Of a DNA stretch of 64,000 nt, positions 1 through 7,339 are shown in pieces. This DNA is from Schauerella aestuarii (lineage in GTDB: Bacteria > Pseudomonadota > Gammaproteobacteria > Burkholderiales > Burkholderiaceae_B), in NCBI RefSeq assembly GCF_009866805.1, contig NZ_SIZW01000038.1:269099-333098 (forward strand), written 5' to 3'. The position numbers and the translations under genes were made by a program. The notes below the pieces were generated by a model. That model worked only from the letters and a program-made list of their open reading frames with translations, had not been told where the DNA came from and made no database searches. Every line of letters begins with the position of its first letter. Within the stretch, counting starts at the first letter, position 1.

Positions 1-15
1 AACGATGCTGCCGGC

Positions 16-71
16 ACGGTGATGACTTAACGGTGATGACTGAACGGTGATGACCTAACGTTGATGAGTTA
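16..71. repeat. 14-bp tandem repeat, four copies
   Basis: Four head-to-tail copies of a 14-bp unit close to ACGGTGATGACTTA, at 16-29, 30-43, 44-57 and 58-71, differing at one to three positions. Fourteen is not a multiple of three and no gene is apparent here. Any gene to the left is outside the window. Confidence 0.8.
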
Positions 72-110
72 AAAAAGATCGCTCGCCCGATGAGATCGGG
101 GCGGCGATCG
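70..110 (-). terminator. Intrinsic terminator candidate for the cls transcript
   Basis: Read on the minus strand, a long GC-rich hairpin (arms about 77-91 and 95-109, one bulge) is followed by a run of six T. It lies about 130 bases downstream of the cardiolipin synthase-like gene, the nearest upstream minus-strand gene. Confidence 0.6.
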
Positions 111-173
111 TTAGTCGACCATAGCGCAATGCTTTGGCACCCGTCCGTTCCGTGCAAGATCAACGTTGCTTTG

Positions 174-202
174 AATGCCCGCCGGCTGGCCGGGCATTTT
201 TG
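174..202 (+). terminator. Plus-strand intrinsic terminator candidate
   Basis: Arms AATGCCCG (174-181) and CGGGCATT (191-198) enclose a 9-base loop and are followed by five T on the plus strand. No plus-strand gene ends just before it inside the window, so what it serves is unknown. Confidence 0.45.
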
Positions 203-243
203 CGTTTGGGAGTAGATATACACCATCCCGGCCTTTCAGCCGC

Positions 244-1644
244 TCAAAGCATACGTTCGAAGAGTCGCCCGAAGAACTCCGTGAAGCGATCGCCCATGCC
301 GCGATCCCGCCACATCTCTGGTGTGATGCGCACAGCGGCGGCGCGGTCCATTGCAAAGAGGCCTTCCATCTCGGCGGCGAAGGCATCGCCCAACATCACC
401 GCGTTGATCTCATAGTTCAACGTGAAGCTGCGCCAATCCATATTGCTCGATCCTATCGTGGACCATACGCCATCCACTACGGCAGTCTTCGCATGCAATA
501 GCGCATCGCGACGTTCATAAATCTTGACGCCCGCATCCAGCAAGTCTTGGTAATTCGATCGCCCCGCCTGCAGCACGATGGAAGAATCGCTGAAGCCAGG
601 CAACACCAGCACCACATCGACGCCACGCTGCGCCGCTTCCGATAGCGCCTGAATGAATGCCGGATCGGGGACGAAGTAAGCCATCGTGATGTATATCGAT
701 CGCTGCGCACTTTGAAACGCAGACATCAACGTCAGATAGACACTGAAGCTGTCTTCGGCGCCTGGACGATTGGCAAGGATGCGCACGATCGTGCTGCCGG
801 GATCGGCCGCACTGCTCAGCCACTGGCGGGTGGAAATCGGATCGCCATTTTGCGACTGCCAGCCATCCTGGAACACACGCTCGATCTCGGCCACGGCGGG
901 CCCCTCGATGCGCACGTGCGTGTCGCGCCATGGTGCATTTTTGCCGCCAGGCATATCTTCAGGATCAGGTGCAGACCGCACAATCGATGAAGACTGATAG
1001 ACGTCGCTGACATTGATGCCGCCGACGAATCCCACCTTGCCGTCCACCACCAGAAGCTTGCGATGGCTGCGTCGATTGGGTGACCAGCTTGTCAAACCCT
1101 TCATTGGATTCAAGGGATTGAAAACGACCACCGCGATGCCTTCTTCGCGCAGCCTGGCAAACAGCGCATCGGAGGTCGACAACGTGCCCACCGCGTCCAC
1201 CATCAACGCAACATCGACCCCCTGGCGCCGCTTGGCGATCAACTCATCGGCGAAGAAATTCCCGACGGCGTCGTCGTCGAAAATATAGCTTTCCATGTGA
1301 ATGAAGTACCGTGCGCGGCGGATCTCAGCGAGCATCGCTTGATAGGTGCTGGGCCCATCCTTGAGTATCTGCGTTGCGTTGCCGGCAATCAATGGCGCGC
1401 CGCTGATGGCTTGCTCTACCGCAAGATGACGCGCGAGGAACCCTTCCTCTTTCCCATCCAGCGTGGCAATGGTTTGCGCACTGCGCGCTTTCGACATTTC
1501 GCCGGATTGCGTAGCGACGCGCACGCGCTCACGTTGCGCGCTCAGGCGCTCGACATCGGGCAGACTTGCGCATGCACCGAGCATGGCACACAACAAAACG
1601 CTGGCCAAGCCGGCCAGCGTGCGCTGAATACGACGGCTACCCAT
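244..1644 (-). CDS. Cardiolipin synthase-like phospholipase D family lipoprotein
   Basis: A 466-residue protein with two phospholipase D (HKD) motifs: His194-x-Lys196-x4-Asp201 in HRKLLVVDG, and His384-x-Lys386-x4-Asp391 in LHAKTAVVDG. Two HKD motifs in one chain are expected for a bacterial cardiolipin synthase, which joins two phosphatidylglycerol molecules to cardiolipin plus glycerol. Unusually, it begins with a hydrophobic signal ending in a lipobox (LGAC, Cys25), so it is predicted to be exported and lipidated rather than anchored by two membrane segments like E. coli ClsA. It may act on other phospholipids or be a phospholipase. The start lies 5 bases after the stop of the upstream small gene, suggesting translational coupling. 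A terminator candidate follows at 70-110. Confidence 0.8.
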   Translation of the reverse strand: MGSRRIQRTLAGLASVLLCAMLGACASLPDVERLSAQRERVRVATQSGEMSKARSAQTIATLDGKEEGFLARHLAVEQAISGAPLIAGNATQILKDGPSTYQAMLAEIRRARYFIHMESYIFDDDAVGNFFADELIAKRRQGVDVALMVDAVGTLSTSDALFARLREEGIAVVVFNPLNPMKGLTSWSPNRRSHRKLLVVDGKVGFVGGINVSDVYQSSSIVRSAPDPEDMPGGKNAPWRDTHVRIEGPAVAEIERVFQDGWQSQNGDPISTRQWLSSAADPGSTIVRILANRPGAEDSFSVYLTLMSAFQSAQRSIYITMAYFVPDPAFIQALSEAAQRGVDVVLVLPGFSDSSIVLQAGRSNYQDLLDAGVKIYERRDALLHAKTAVVDGVWSTIGSSNMDWRSFTLNYEINAVMLGDAFAAEMEGLFAMDRAAAVRITPEMWRDRGMGDRFTEFFGRLFERML

Positions 1645-1649
1645 CGCGC

Positions 1650-2024
1650 TCAGGAAGACTTCTTTTGCGTTCCAGTGACATCGCGGCTGCGATCGCGATT
1701 TTCATCCGCGGCGGCCTCCGATTCCTTCGTCGTTTGCTTTACGGGCTGGCTCGGTTTCTTTTCCGCGCCTTTGGACGCCGCTTCATCTTTGGTATCAGGA
1801 AAGTGGCGCGCCTCAGTTTCTTCGAATTTGGTTTCGTCGTAATGACCGCGGTATCCACCTTGGTCGCCCTTCTGAAAACCAGGTTCTGCTGCCACGTCGT
1901 CCCACTGCTTGGCATCATCGAGCCCTTGCGGCATTGTCGCCGGGCCCTCGCGCTGCGTGTCGTCGGACCCATCCGTTGCGCCGGACTTGGCAGGGGGTGT
2001 GGCTTTCTTATCGTTTTGGGTCAT
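1650..2024 (-). CDS. Small charged, probably disordered protein
   Basis: A 124-residue protein dominated by Lys, Asp, Glu, Thr, Ser, Gly and Ala, without hydrophobic segments, so probably disordered and soluble. I recognise no family. The ATG at 2024 has a good Shine-Dalgarno (GAGGA) at proper spacing, and the stop lies 5 bases before the phospholipase D family gene, so the two form an operon. Its composition resembles small hydrophilic stress proteins, but that is only an impression; no function can be assigned. Confidence 0.6.
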   Translation of the reverse strand: MTQNDKKATPPAKSGATDGSDDTQREGPATMPQGLDDAKQWDDVAAEPGFQKGDQGGYRGHYDETKFEETEARHFPDTKDEAASKGAEKKPSQPVKQTTKESEAAADENRDRSRDVTGTQKKSS

Positions 2025-2329
2025 ACCATCCTCACTGAATTGCTGCCAGACCTGCCGTCACGCTGACGACGAGCCGCTGTAAAAACGGCCAGTGATTTGC
2101 AAGCGGCGTGCCTGCTAGGGTCGTTTTCGTGGCGAGCCGCGAAGCCATCGTCACCGTTGCCCATCACGTGGCAAGACCACGAAGCCATCGTCACCGTTGC
2201 CCATCACGTGGCAAGACCACGAAGCCAACGTCACCGTTGCCCATCATGCGGGGAGCCTACAAAGCCGGCGTTAGTGTTGCCGATCACATGGCGGGTCTCT
2301 CGAAAAGAACACCCATAAAAAACGGCGCA
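2025..2329. other. Intergenic region holding the 40-bp repeat array
   Basis: About 305 bases between two minus-strand genes. Most of it is the 40-bp tandem repeat array. The short plus-strand open frames here run through the repeats in a different frame each copy and are not credible genes. Confidence 0.7.
2141..2300. repeat. 40-bp tandem repeats, about four copies
   Basis: Units at 2141-2180, 2181-2220, 2221-2260 and 2261-2300. The first two are identical; the third and fourth are progressively diverged, and a more degraded partial unit may precede them. Each unit contains a core close to CACCGTTGCCCATCACGTGG. The period of 40 shifts the reading frame at each copy, so the array is not coding. 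Confidence 0.9.
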
Positions 2330-2905
2330 TCAATGCGCCGCGAAGGGGGTAGAACGCGTCGTTGAAGACGTCTGCCGCGGGTGGGCATCATTTTCAGTCC
2401 AGCGACCGTGGCGCCACCGCCCCCGTGCACGCTCGACATCCAGCCCGCCGGCGTCGCGCAGCAGGCCGGCTACCATATCTTCCTCATCGGGATCGACTTG
2501 TGCCGTGAGCAACACACCGTGTGCTCGACGCGCTGCGGCAGTCGACGTCGCCTGACTACGCGCGAAGCCGAGGATGCCTACCCATGAACCCAAAAATGCC
2601 CCCACCGCCGCACAGGCGAGCATCACTAAGCCACTCCCCTCGAAGGTAAGTACCACGCCTGCACCGAGCACAGCCCCCATCATTCCCAGACCCGACACGC
2701 TGGCCTGTGGACCATAGCGTGCCGAAAATCCATTGGGGTTCTCGGCAGCGTCGTCGTCCGAGATGACGCGCTTCGTCTTCACGCCATCTGCATTGACGTA
2801 GAAGATATTGACCGCGTCCTCACGAAAGCCCTCGGCAAACAGCACATGTGCGGCGCTATCTGCGGTAGGAAAACTTTCGAATCGTGCTGCGACGACGACG
2901 GTCAT
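2330..2905 (-). CDS. Glycine-rich membrane protein of unknown function
   Basis: A 191-residue protein. An N-terminal soluble part (about 1-70) resembles a small alpha/beta sensor fold (VVVAARFESFPTADSAA). It is followed by a Gly/Ala-rich hydrophobic region at about 73-113 able to form a two-helix hairpin, then a soluble tail rich in charged residues and Arg. The ATG at 2905 has AGGAG at good spacing. Fused N-terminal domains of this type with a glycine-zipper membrane hairpin occur in proteobacterial stress proteins, but I cannot name the family. It lies in the same orientation as, and downstream of, the YqjD/ElaB-like gene. Confidence 0.65.
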   Translation of the reverse strand: MTVVVAARFESFPTADSAAHVLFAEGFREDAVNIFYVNADGVKTKRVISDDDAAENPNGFSARYGPQASVSGLGMMGAVLGAGVVLTFEGSGLVMLACAAVGAFLGSWVGILGFARSQATSTAAARRAHGVLLTAQVDPDEEDMVAGLLRDAGGLDVERARGRWRHGRWTENDAHPRQTSSTTRSTPFAAH

Positions 2906-3014
2906 AAGGCACTCCTGCTAAGGGTTGTCCAAGTCTTCAGATTGTCAGCTCGAACGTCAAAGGGTGTTCAACCGAGCGCCGCTGGTAAGCAAGCGGCGCT
3001 CGATACTGAGCCGA

Positions 3015-3359
3015 TCAGTCCTCGTCACTCGACGAGCCACCTACGACCAAGGCACCGATCAGCACGCCGAACAACGCAGCCACGCCAATCGATTTCCACG
3101 CATTATCATGAACATACGCGTCCGTCATGGTCGAGGCGCGCTGATAACGATCGCGTGCAGTCCCTTCCCAGTCGGCCGCCACACCCCGTGCATGACGAAG
3201 CTGCTCGCGCAGTCGCGCTCGGGCATCTTCAATCTCGGAGCCCGTGTAGCTGGCCGTCGTACGCAGCAGTCCCTCGGAACTGTCGACGAGATCATGAAAA
3301 CTGTTCACGACCCGAGCTTTCTGCTTGGTGATCAGCCTACGTTGCGAACGCTTGTTCAT
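3015..3359 (-). CDS. YqjD/ElaB-like (DUF883) membrane-anchored protein
   Basis: A 114-residue protein with a long amphipathic helical region (about 10-85) and one C-terminal membrane segment (SIGVAALFGVLIGALVVG) before a short acidic tail. This is the architecture of the DUF883 family (ElaB, YqjD, YgaM), inner-membrane proteins that in E. coli bind ribosomes in stationary phase. I chose the ATG at 3359 because a perfect AGGAGAG lies at 3366-3372; an in-frame ATG at 3392 would add 11 residues without such a site. The two downstream genes in the same orientation may belong to the same stress or envelope group. Confidence 0.75.
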   Translation of the reverse strand: MNKRSQRRLITKQKARVVNSFHDLVDSSEGLLRTTASYTGSEIEDARARLREQLRHARGVAADWEGTARDRYQRASTMTDAYVHDNAWKSIGVAALFGVLIGALVVGGSSSDED

Positions 3360-3520
3360 CGTGGACTCTCCTATTTGTATCTGGGACTTCATTGTGGGGT
3401 GTCGTGGCGCCGTTCGTATTGAGCGTTGGCAACGACCCGTAAACCACTATTTCAGAGCAGCCTTCATTTCATGGGAATGAATCTTGCCCGGATCACGCCT
3501 CGATCCTAGGAAATCGGCCC

Positions 3521-4501
3521 ATGTCCCTACTACAGCAAAGTCCCCTCGGCACTCGAAGTGCCTTCTACCAGTTGCATTCCGAAAGCACTTCGGACAGCAA
3601 ACAGGAACTTGTATCGGGATTGCGGCGGGCTCAAGCCGAGATCAATCCAAAGTTTCTGTACGACGCGCTCGGATCCTGTCTATTCGACGCGATCACTCAG
3701 GTGCCTGAGTACTACCCTACACGATGCGAGCGCGAGATATTCGACATGCACGGCGAGGAGATCGCCAAGTCTGTCGGTCGCGTGCAGACCATGATCGATT
3801 TGGGCGCCGCCGACTGCGTGAAGGCCCAGCGGCTTTTTGATCGCTTGCAGCCTGAGCAATACGTGCCGGTTGATATCTCGGTCGATTATTTGAAGACATC
3901 GGTCATGCGCGTGGCGGCGTTGTATCCCGAACTAGATATTGTGGGTGTTGGCATCGACTTCTTCCAGACGCTTGCACTGCCCAAGCAAGTGCGGCCGGAC
4001 GAACGCCTGTTTTTCTATCCCGGATCGAGCATCGGCAATTTGAACGTTGCGCAAGCCCACGACATGCTCAAGCGCATCCATGACGCCTGCGGCCCGGGCG
4101 GCAAACTGCTGTTGGGCGTGGATCGCGTCAAGTCCGCAGCCATTCTCGAGCCCGCGTACGACGATGCGCTGGGCGTCACGGCGGCCTTCAATCTGAATGT
4201 GCTGCGTCACGCCAACAGATTGATGGGCAGCAACTTCGATATCCAGGACTGGGCCCATCGTGCGGTCTTCAATACGACTGAGTCGCGGATCGAAATGCAC
4301 CTCGAAGCACTGCACCGCCTTAAAGTTAAATTGCCCGACGGCGAACGCGTTTTCGAACAGGGCGAGACGATACACACCGAAAGCTCTTATAAATATCAGC
4401 CGGAACACTTCGCGCGCATGCTGCGTGAGGCTGGCTTCAAGCAGATTTCACACTGGACCGACAGCAAAGAATGGTTTTCAGTGTTTGCGGCGGTCGCGTG
4501 A
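3521..4501 (+). CDS. egtD: L-histidine N-alpha-methyltransferase (ergothioneine)
   Basis: A 326-residue SAM-dependent methyltransferase that converts histidine to N-alpha-trimethylhistidine (hercynine), the first step of ergothioneine synthesis. Family marks seen: EYYPTRCEREIF near residue 65, the nucleotide-binding loop DLGAADC, YVPVDIS, and FFYPGSSIGN. The length fits EgtD. The ATG at 3521 has AGGA 8-11 bases upstream. The egtB gene follows after 20 bases, so the two are cotranscribed and probably translated in series. Only this egtDB pair is present, with no egtA, egtC or egtE nearby. Confidence 0.9.
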   Translation: MSLLQQSPLGTRSAFYQLHSESTSDSKQELVSGLRRAQAEINPKFLYDALGSCLFDAITQVPEYYPTRCEREIFDMHGEEIAKSVGRVQTMIDLGAADCVKAQRLFDRLQPEQYVPVDISVDYLKTSVMRVAALYPELDIVGVGIDFFQTLALPKQVRPDERLFFYPGSSIGNLNVAQAHDMLKRIHDACGPGGKLLLGVDRVKSAAILEPAYDDALGVTAAFNLNVLRHANRLMGSNFDIQDWAHRAVFNTTESRIEMHLEALHRLKVKLPDGERVFEQGETIHTESSYKYQPEHFARMLREAGFKQISHWTDSKEWFSVFAAVA

Positions 4502-4521
4502 AATATTGCCAGGATCACACC

Positions 4522-5838
4522 ATGGATACGCTCAGTCTTGCGGCTACCGCCGCTTCCTCAACCGATCGACGCGCAATGCTGCTGAATAGATTTATGGCCG
4601 TGCGCAACACATCGCGCGCGCTGGCGGCAGATCTCAGTCCGGAGGACTGCCAGGTCCAGTCAATGCCGGACGCCAGCCCTGTCAAATGGCATCTGGCGCA
4701 CACCACTTGGTTCTTCGAAACGTTCATTTTGTGCGCGTTCGACCCCACGTATCGCCCGTTCAGCGAACCCTTTCGCGTGCTTTTCAATTCCTATTACAAC
4801 GCCGTAGGTGAAAAGCATCCCCGCCCTCACCGCGGATTGTTGACGCGCCCCAGTCTCGACGACGTCTTGAAATATCGGACGCATGTGGATGCTGCCATCG
4901 GAGACTTGCTGTCACGCACGCCGGGGCAGGATGCGGGCCTGCAGGACCTGCTGGAACTGGGCCTGCATCATGAGCAGCAGCATCAGGAGTTGATCCTGAC
5001 CGATGTCAAACACATGCTGTCGTGCAACCCGCTAAAGCCTGCTTATCGTTCGCAAGCGCCGACGGAAGATACGCGCATGATCGGCATGCTGCCCGGCTGG
5101 ACGTCGTATGAAGGGGGCATCGTCCGGATCGGTCATGACGTGCAGGGTTTTGCGTTCGACAACGAATCACCCAGTCACGACATTCTGCTGCAGCCCTATC
5201 AACTCGCGAACCGTCTGGTCACCCAAGAGGAATATCTGGCGTTCATGCAGGACGACGGCTATCGCCGGCCGGAATTATGGCTTTCCGAAGGGTGGGACGT
5301 AATCAACCGCGAAGGTTGGCGCGCACCCATGTACTGGGATGGCGCGGGCGACGATTGGCACGCGTTCACCCTGTTCGGCATCGAAGACCTCGATCCGCTG
5401 GCACCGGTCACGCATATCAGTTACTTCGAGGCCGACGCGTTCGCGCGCTGGGCGGGAGGCCGATTGCCGCGAGAAGGCGAGTGGGAATGGGCCGCCAGAT
5501 GTCAGCCCAGTGCGGTCGCATCACCTCAGGCGAACTTATTGGAGTCAGGATTCCTGCACCCCCGTCCTGCCGTCGCACAGACCGGCGTGACCGGCCCTGG
5601 CCAGATGTTTGGCGATGTGTGGGAATGGACGAGCAGTTCCTACGAGCCGTATCCTGGTTTTGCGGCCGCCACCGGGGCCGTTGGCGAATACAACGGCAAG
5701 TTCATGTGCAACCAGTACGTGCTTCGTGGCGGCTCATGCGTCACATCGCGCAGCCATGTTCGTGCGACGTATCGGAACTTCTTTCCCACGGCCGTGCGAT
5801 GGCAGTTTTCGGGACTTCGACTGGCGCGAGCCGTCTGA
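4522..5838 (+). CDS. egtB: Ergothioneine sulfoxide synthase EgtB
   Basis: A 438-residue non-haem iron enzyme that joins a thiol donor to hercynine with oxygen, giving a sulfoxide intermediate of ergothioneine. Seen: an N-terminal DinB-like domain with the iron-binding His cluster (WHLAHTTWFFE near 57-67 and His150-x3-His154-x-Glu156), then a formylglycine-generating-enzyme-like domain (SYFEADAFARWAGGRLPREGEWEWAA at about 300, and LRGGS near the end). The ATG at 4522 is preferred over an upstream in-frame ATG at 4471, which lies inside egtD, because AGGA precedes it. With no egtA nearby, cysteine rather than gamma-glutamylcysteine could be the donor, but this cannot be decided from sequence. 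The transcript ends at the hairpin at 5981-6008. Confidence 0.9.
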   Translation: MDTLSLAATAASSTDRRAMLLNRFMAVRNTSRALAADLSPEDCQVQSMPDASPVKWHLAHTTWFFETFILCAFDPTYRPFSEPFRVLFNSYYNAVGEKHPRPHRGLLTRPSLDDVLKYRTHVDAAIGDLLSRTPGQDAGLQDLLELGLHHEQQHQELILTDVKHMLSCNPLKPAYRSQAPTEDTRMIGMLPGWTSYEGGIVRIGHDVQGFAFDNESPSHDILLQPYQLANRLVTQEEYLAFMQDDGYRRPELWLSEGWDVINREGWRAPMYWDGAGDDWHAFTLFGIEDLDPLAPVTHISYFEADAFARWAGGRLPREGEWEWAARCQPSAVASPQANLLESGFLHPRPAVAQTGVTGPGQMFGDVWEWTSSSYEPYPGFAAATGAVGEYNGKFMCNQYVLRGGSCVTSRSHVRATYRNFFPTAVRWQFSGLRLARAV

Positions 5839-5966
5839 TCGGCGTTTCGATCGCGCTGGACAGATCGTCTTCGTACCTTGGAGCGATCTGGTGGTCGGGA
5901 GATTGGCGATCTTTCTGGGCGAACGGAGACATCGACGATCTCTCCGAACCAAGCCGTGTCATTTCC

Positions 5967-6024
5967 TGCGGAAAAACGAAAAAGGCCTCCAATCGCTTGG
6001 AGGCCTTTGTATTCTTGGTGGCGC
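5967..6024. repeat. Island attachment repeat, distal copy (attR-like)
   Basis: A 58-bp sequence repeated at 11855-11911 with a single A-run difference (five versus four A). It comprises the last nine bases of the tRNA gene including CCA (minus strand), the following spacer and the tRNA terminator hairpin. Identity ends abruptly at 6024/11911. This is the structure left by tyrosine-recombinase integration into a tRNA 3' end. Confidence 0.9.
5981..6008. terminator. Bidirectional terminator (copy in distal att repeat)
   Basis: A perfect 12-bp stem (5981-5992 with 5997-6008, loop TCGC) starting with A and ending with T runs. It is duplicated with the attachment repeat. Here it would end egtDB transcripts. 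Confidence 0.75.
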
Positions 6025-6091
6025 GTGCGTTGCTTCAAGATGGAAAGGCCGCGCTGAGTTCACCCGCGGCTGATTCAGGAGCCCATCAGCT

Positions 6092-6835
6092 ATGCGCTTA
6101 GCATCGAAAGTCGCGCTTGTCGTTGGCGCAGGAACACTGAAGAATACATTTTCGATTGCAGGTCAGCTTGGGAATGACGCCGCCGCTGCGATTCGGTTTG
6201 CCCAAGAGGGCGCATCAGTTATCTGCGCTGACAGATCTCTAGCGGTGGCTCAAGAGACAGCACAAAGAACTTGTTCCGAAGGTGGGCTCGCGGAAGCGAT
6301 TGAGCTCGACGCCACCAATTCAGGACAAATAGATGCCGTCTCTCAGCAGGTCGCTAAAAGCTATGGAGGAATTGACGTTCTGCACACCAATGTGGGCATC
6401 GAAATTCAGGGTGACTTGTTGGAGGTTCAGGACGACGACTGGGACCGATTGATGACTGTCAATGTACGAGCATCAATGGCAACGGCGCGTGCCTTCCTAC
6501 CGCTAATGAGATCACGAGGTGCAGGGTCAATCAGCAACGTCTCTTCGACCGCGAGCCTTAAGTGGAGCCCAATGCAGTTCCTTTCCTACAGCACCGCAAA
6601 AGCAGCCGTTAATCACATGACTCGAGTGATCGCTCGTCAATTTGCGGCGGAGCAAGTGCGCTGCAATTGCATCATCCCTGGGATGATACGGACACCACAT
6701 GCTGACGCACTCTATCCATGCGAAGCGGCTGCATTGGAAGGCCACAAACTTAGAGACGCACGATGTCCCATGGGACGTCAAGGTAGTCCTTGGGATATCG
6801 CCAATGCAGCGCTGTTTCTCGCATCCGATGAGTAG
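6092..6835 (+). CDS. SDR-family oxidoreductase, C-terminally truncated
   Basis: A 247-residue short-chain dehydrogenase. The cofactor loop is of the extended type (VVGAGTLKNTFSIAGQLGND, residues 10-29). Further marks are the NVSS serine strand and the YSTAKAA active-site Tyr and Lys. A Shine-Dalgarno (GGAG) precedes the ATG. The chain stops at ALFLASDE, where family members normally continue for about 15-20 residues (a glycine-rich VDGG end). The stop lies exactly where a reversed TctC fragment begins, so the end was probably lost in a rearrangement. The substrate is unknown and the product may be inactive or unstable. It is island-borne, with base composition unlike its neighbours. Confidence 0.7.
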   Translation: MRLASKVALVVGAGTLKNTFSIAGQLGNDAAAAIRFAQEGASVICADRSLAVAQETAQRTCSEGGLAEAIELDATNSGQIDAVSQQVAKSYGGIDVLHTNVGIEIQGDLLEVQDDDWDRLMTVNVRASMATARAFLPLMRSRGAGSISNVSSTASLKWSPMQFLSYSTAKAAVNHMTRVIARQFAAEQVRCNCIIPGMIRTPHADALYPCEAAALEGHKLRDARCPMGRQGSPWDIANAALFLASDE

Positions 6836-7010
6836 CCTGTTCCAGCACTTTTACGGTTGGCGCCGGCGTCCCCTTAGGTACCGCCACCCCCAGCCACGAA
6901 ATCGATCTCGATCGGGAAGCCCTGCTCCTTGATCGTAGGCACATCAGGCAACTCTGGTCAACGGATGGGACTTGCGGACGCCAGGAGGCGCAACACCGCC
7001 TGTGCCGTGC
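6836..7010 (-). pseudogene. TctC/Bug receptor fragment, degenerate
   Basis: On the minus strand, pieces of a tripartite tricarboxylate transporter receptor are readable in two frames: LRLLASASPIR, an internal TGA, PELPDVPTIKEQGFPIEI, then after a frameshift SWLGVAVPKGTPAPTVKVLE. These match the C-terminal half of TctC proteins (the LPDVPT and PKGTPAP patterns). The stop, the frameshift and the missing ends make it a clear pseudogene. It abuts the truncated SDR gene at 6835/6836. Confidence 0.7.
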
Positions 7011-7339
7011 GGTCGCGCCGGCCGGCGGCGCTCGCCGTACGGATCCGCCGACTGATCTTCACGCTACCTTAAGGCCCTTGCGCCACAGCTAGCATTGCCA
7101 TTGGTCGATGAAGGCAGCATTTGGTTAAGTGAAGACAGCATTCAGCTACCCTTGCTTTGAAACGGGCACAAAGCTCGGCACTACCTCTCCGTGGCGCTCG
7201 ATTAGTTCTTGCGTCAGACCATCGGCAAGTGGTGGAAACGCGGGGGACCATCAATTTGGCGGCGGATCTCGCCGCCGGCCGATAGGAACACTATGCTGTG
7301 ACGAGGAGGCTTTTGGTAATGCTGATCAGGGCGATCAGC
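7011..7339. other. Degraded non-coding stretch in the island
   Basis: No intact gene. On the minus strand a coding-like C-terminal stretch (ADGLTQELIERHGEVVP, ending SFVPVSKQG and a stop, about 7125-7225) follows an in-frame stop and lacks a start. It is probably another gene remnant; I do not recognise the family. Confidence 0.4.

Noticed and set aside
16..71. Possible replication iterons
   Set aside because: Only four short imperfect copies, with no replication gene, AT-rich segment or DnaA box next to them in the window.
2097..2365. Plus-strand frames of 73 and 85 codons across the 40-bp repeats, and a CRISPR possibility
   Set aside because: The period shifts frame every unit, so similar peptides only appear by repetition. 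The units are directly contiguous without variable spacers, so this is not a CRISPR array.
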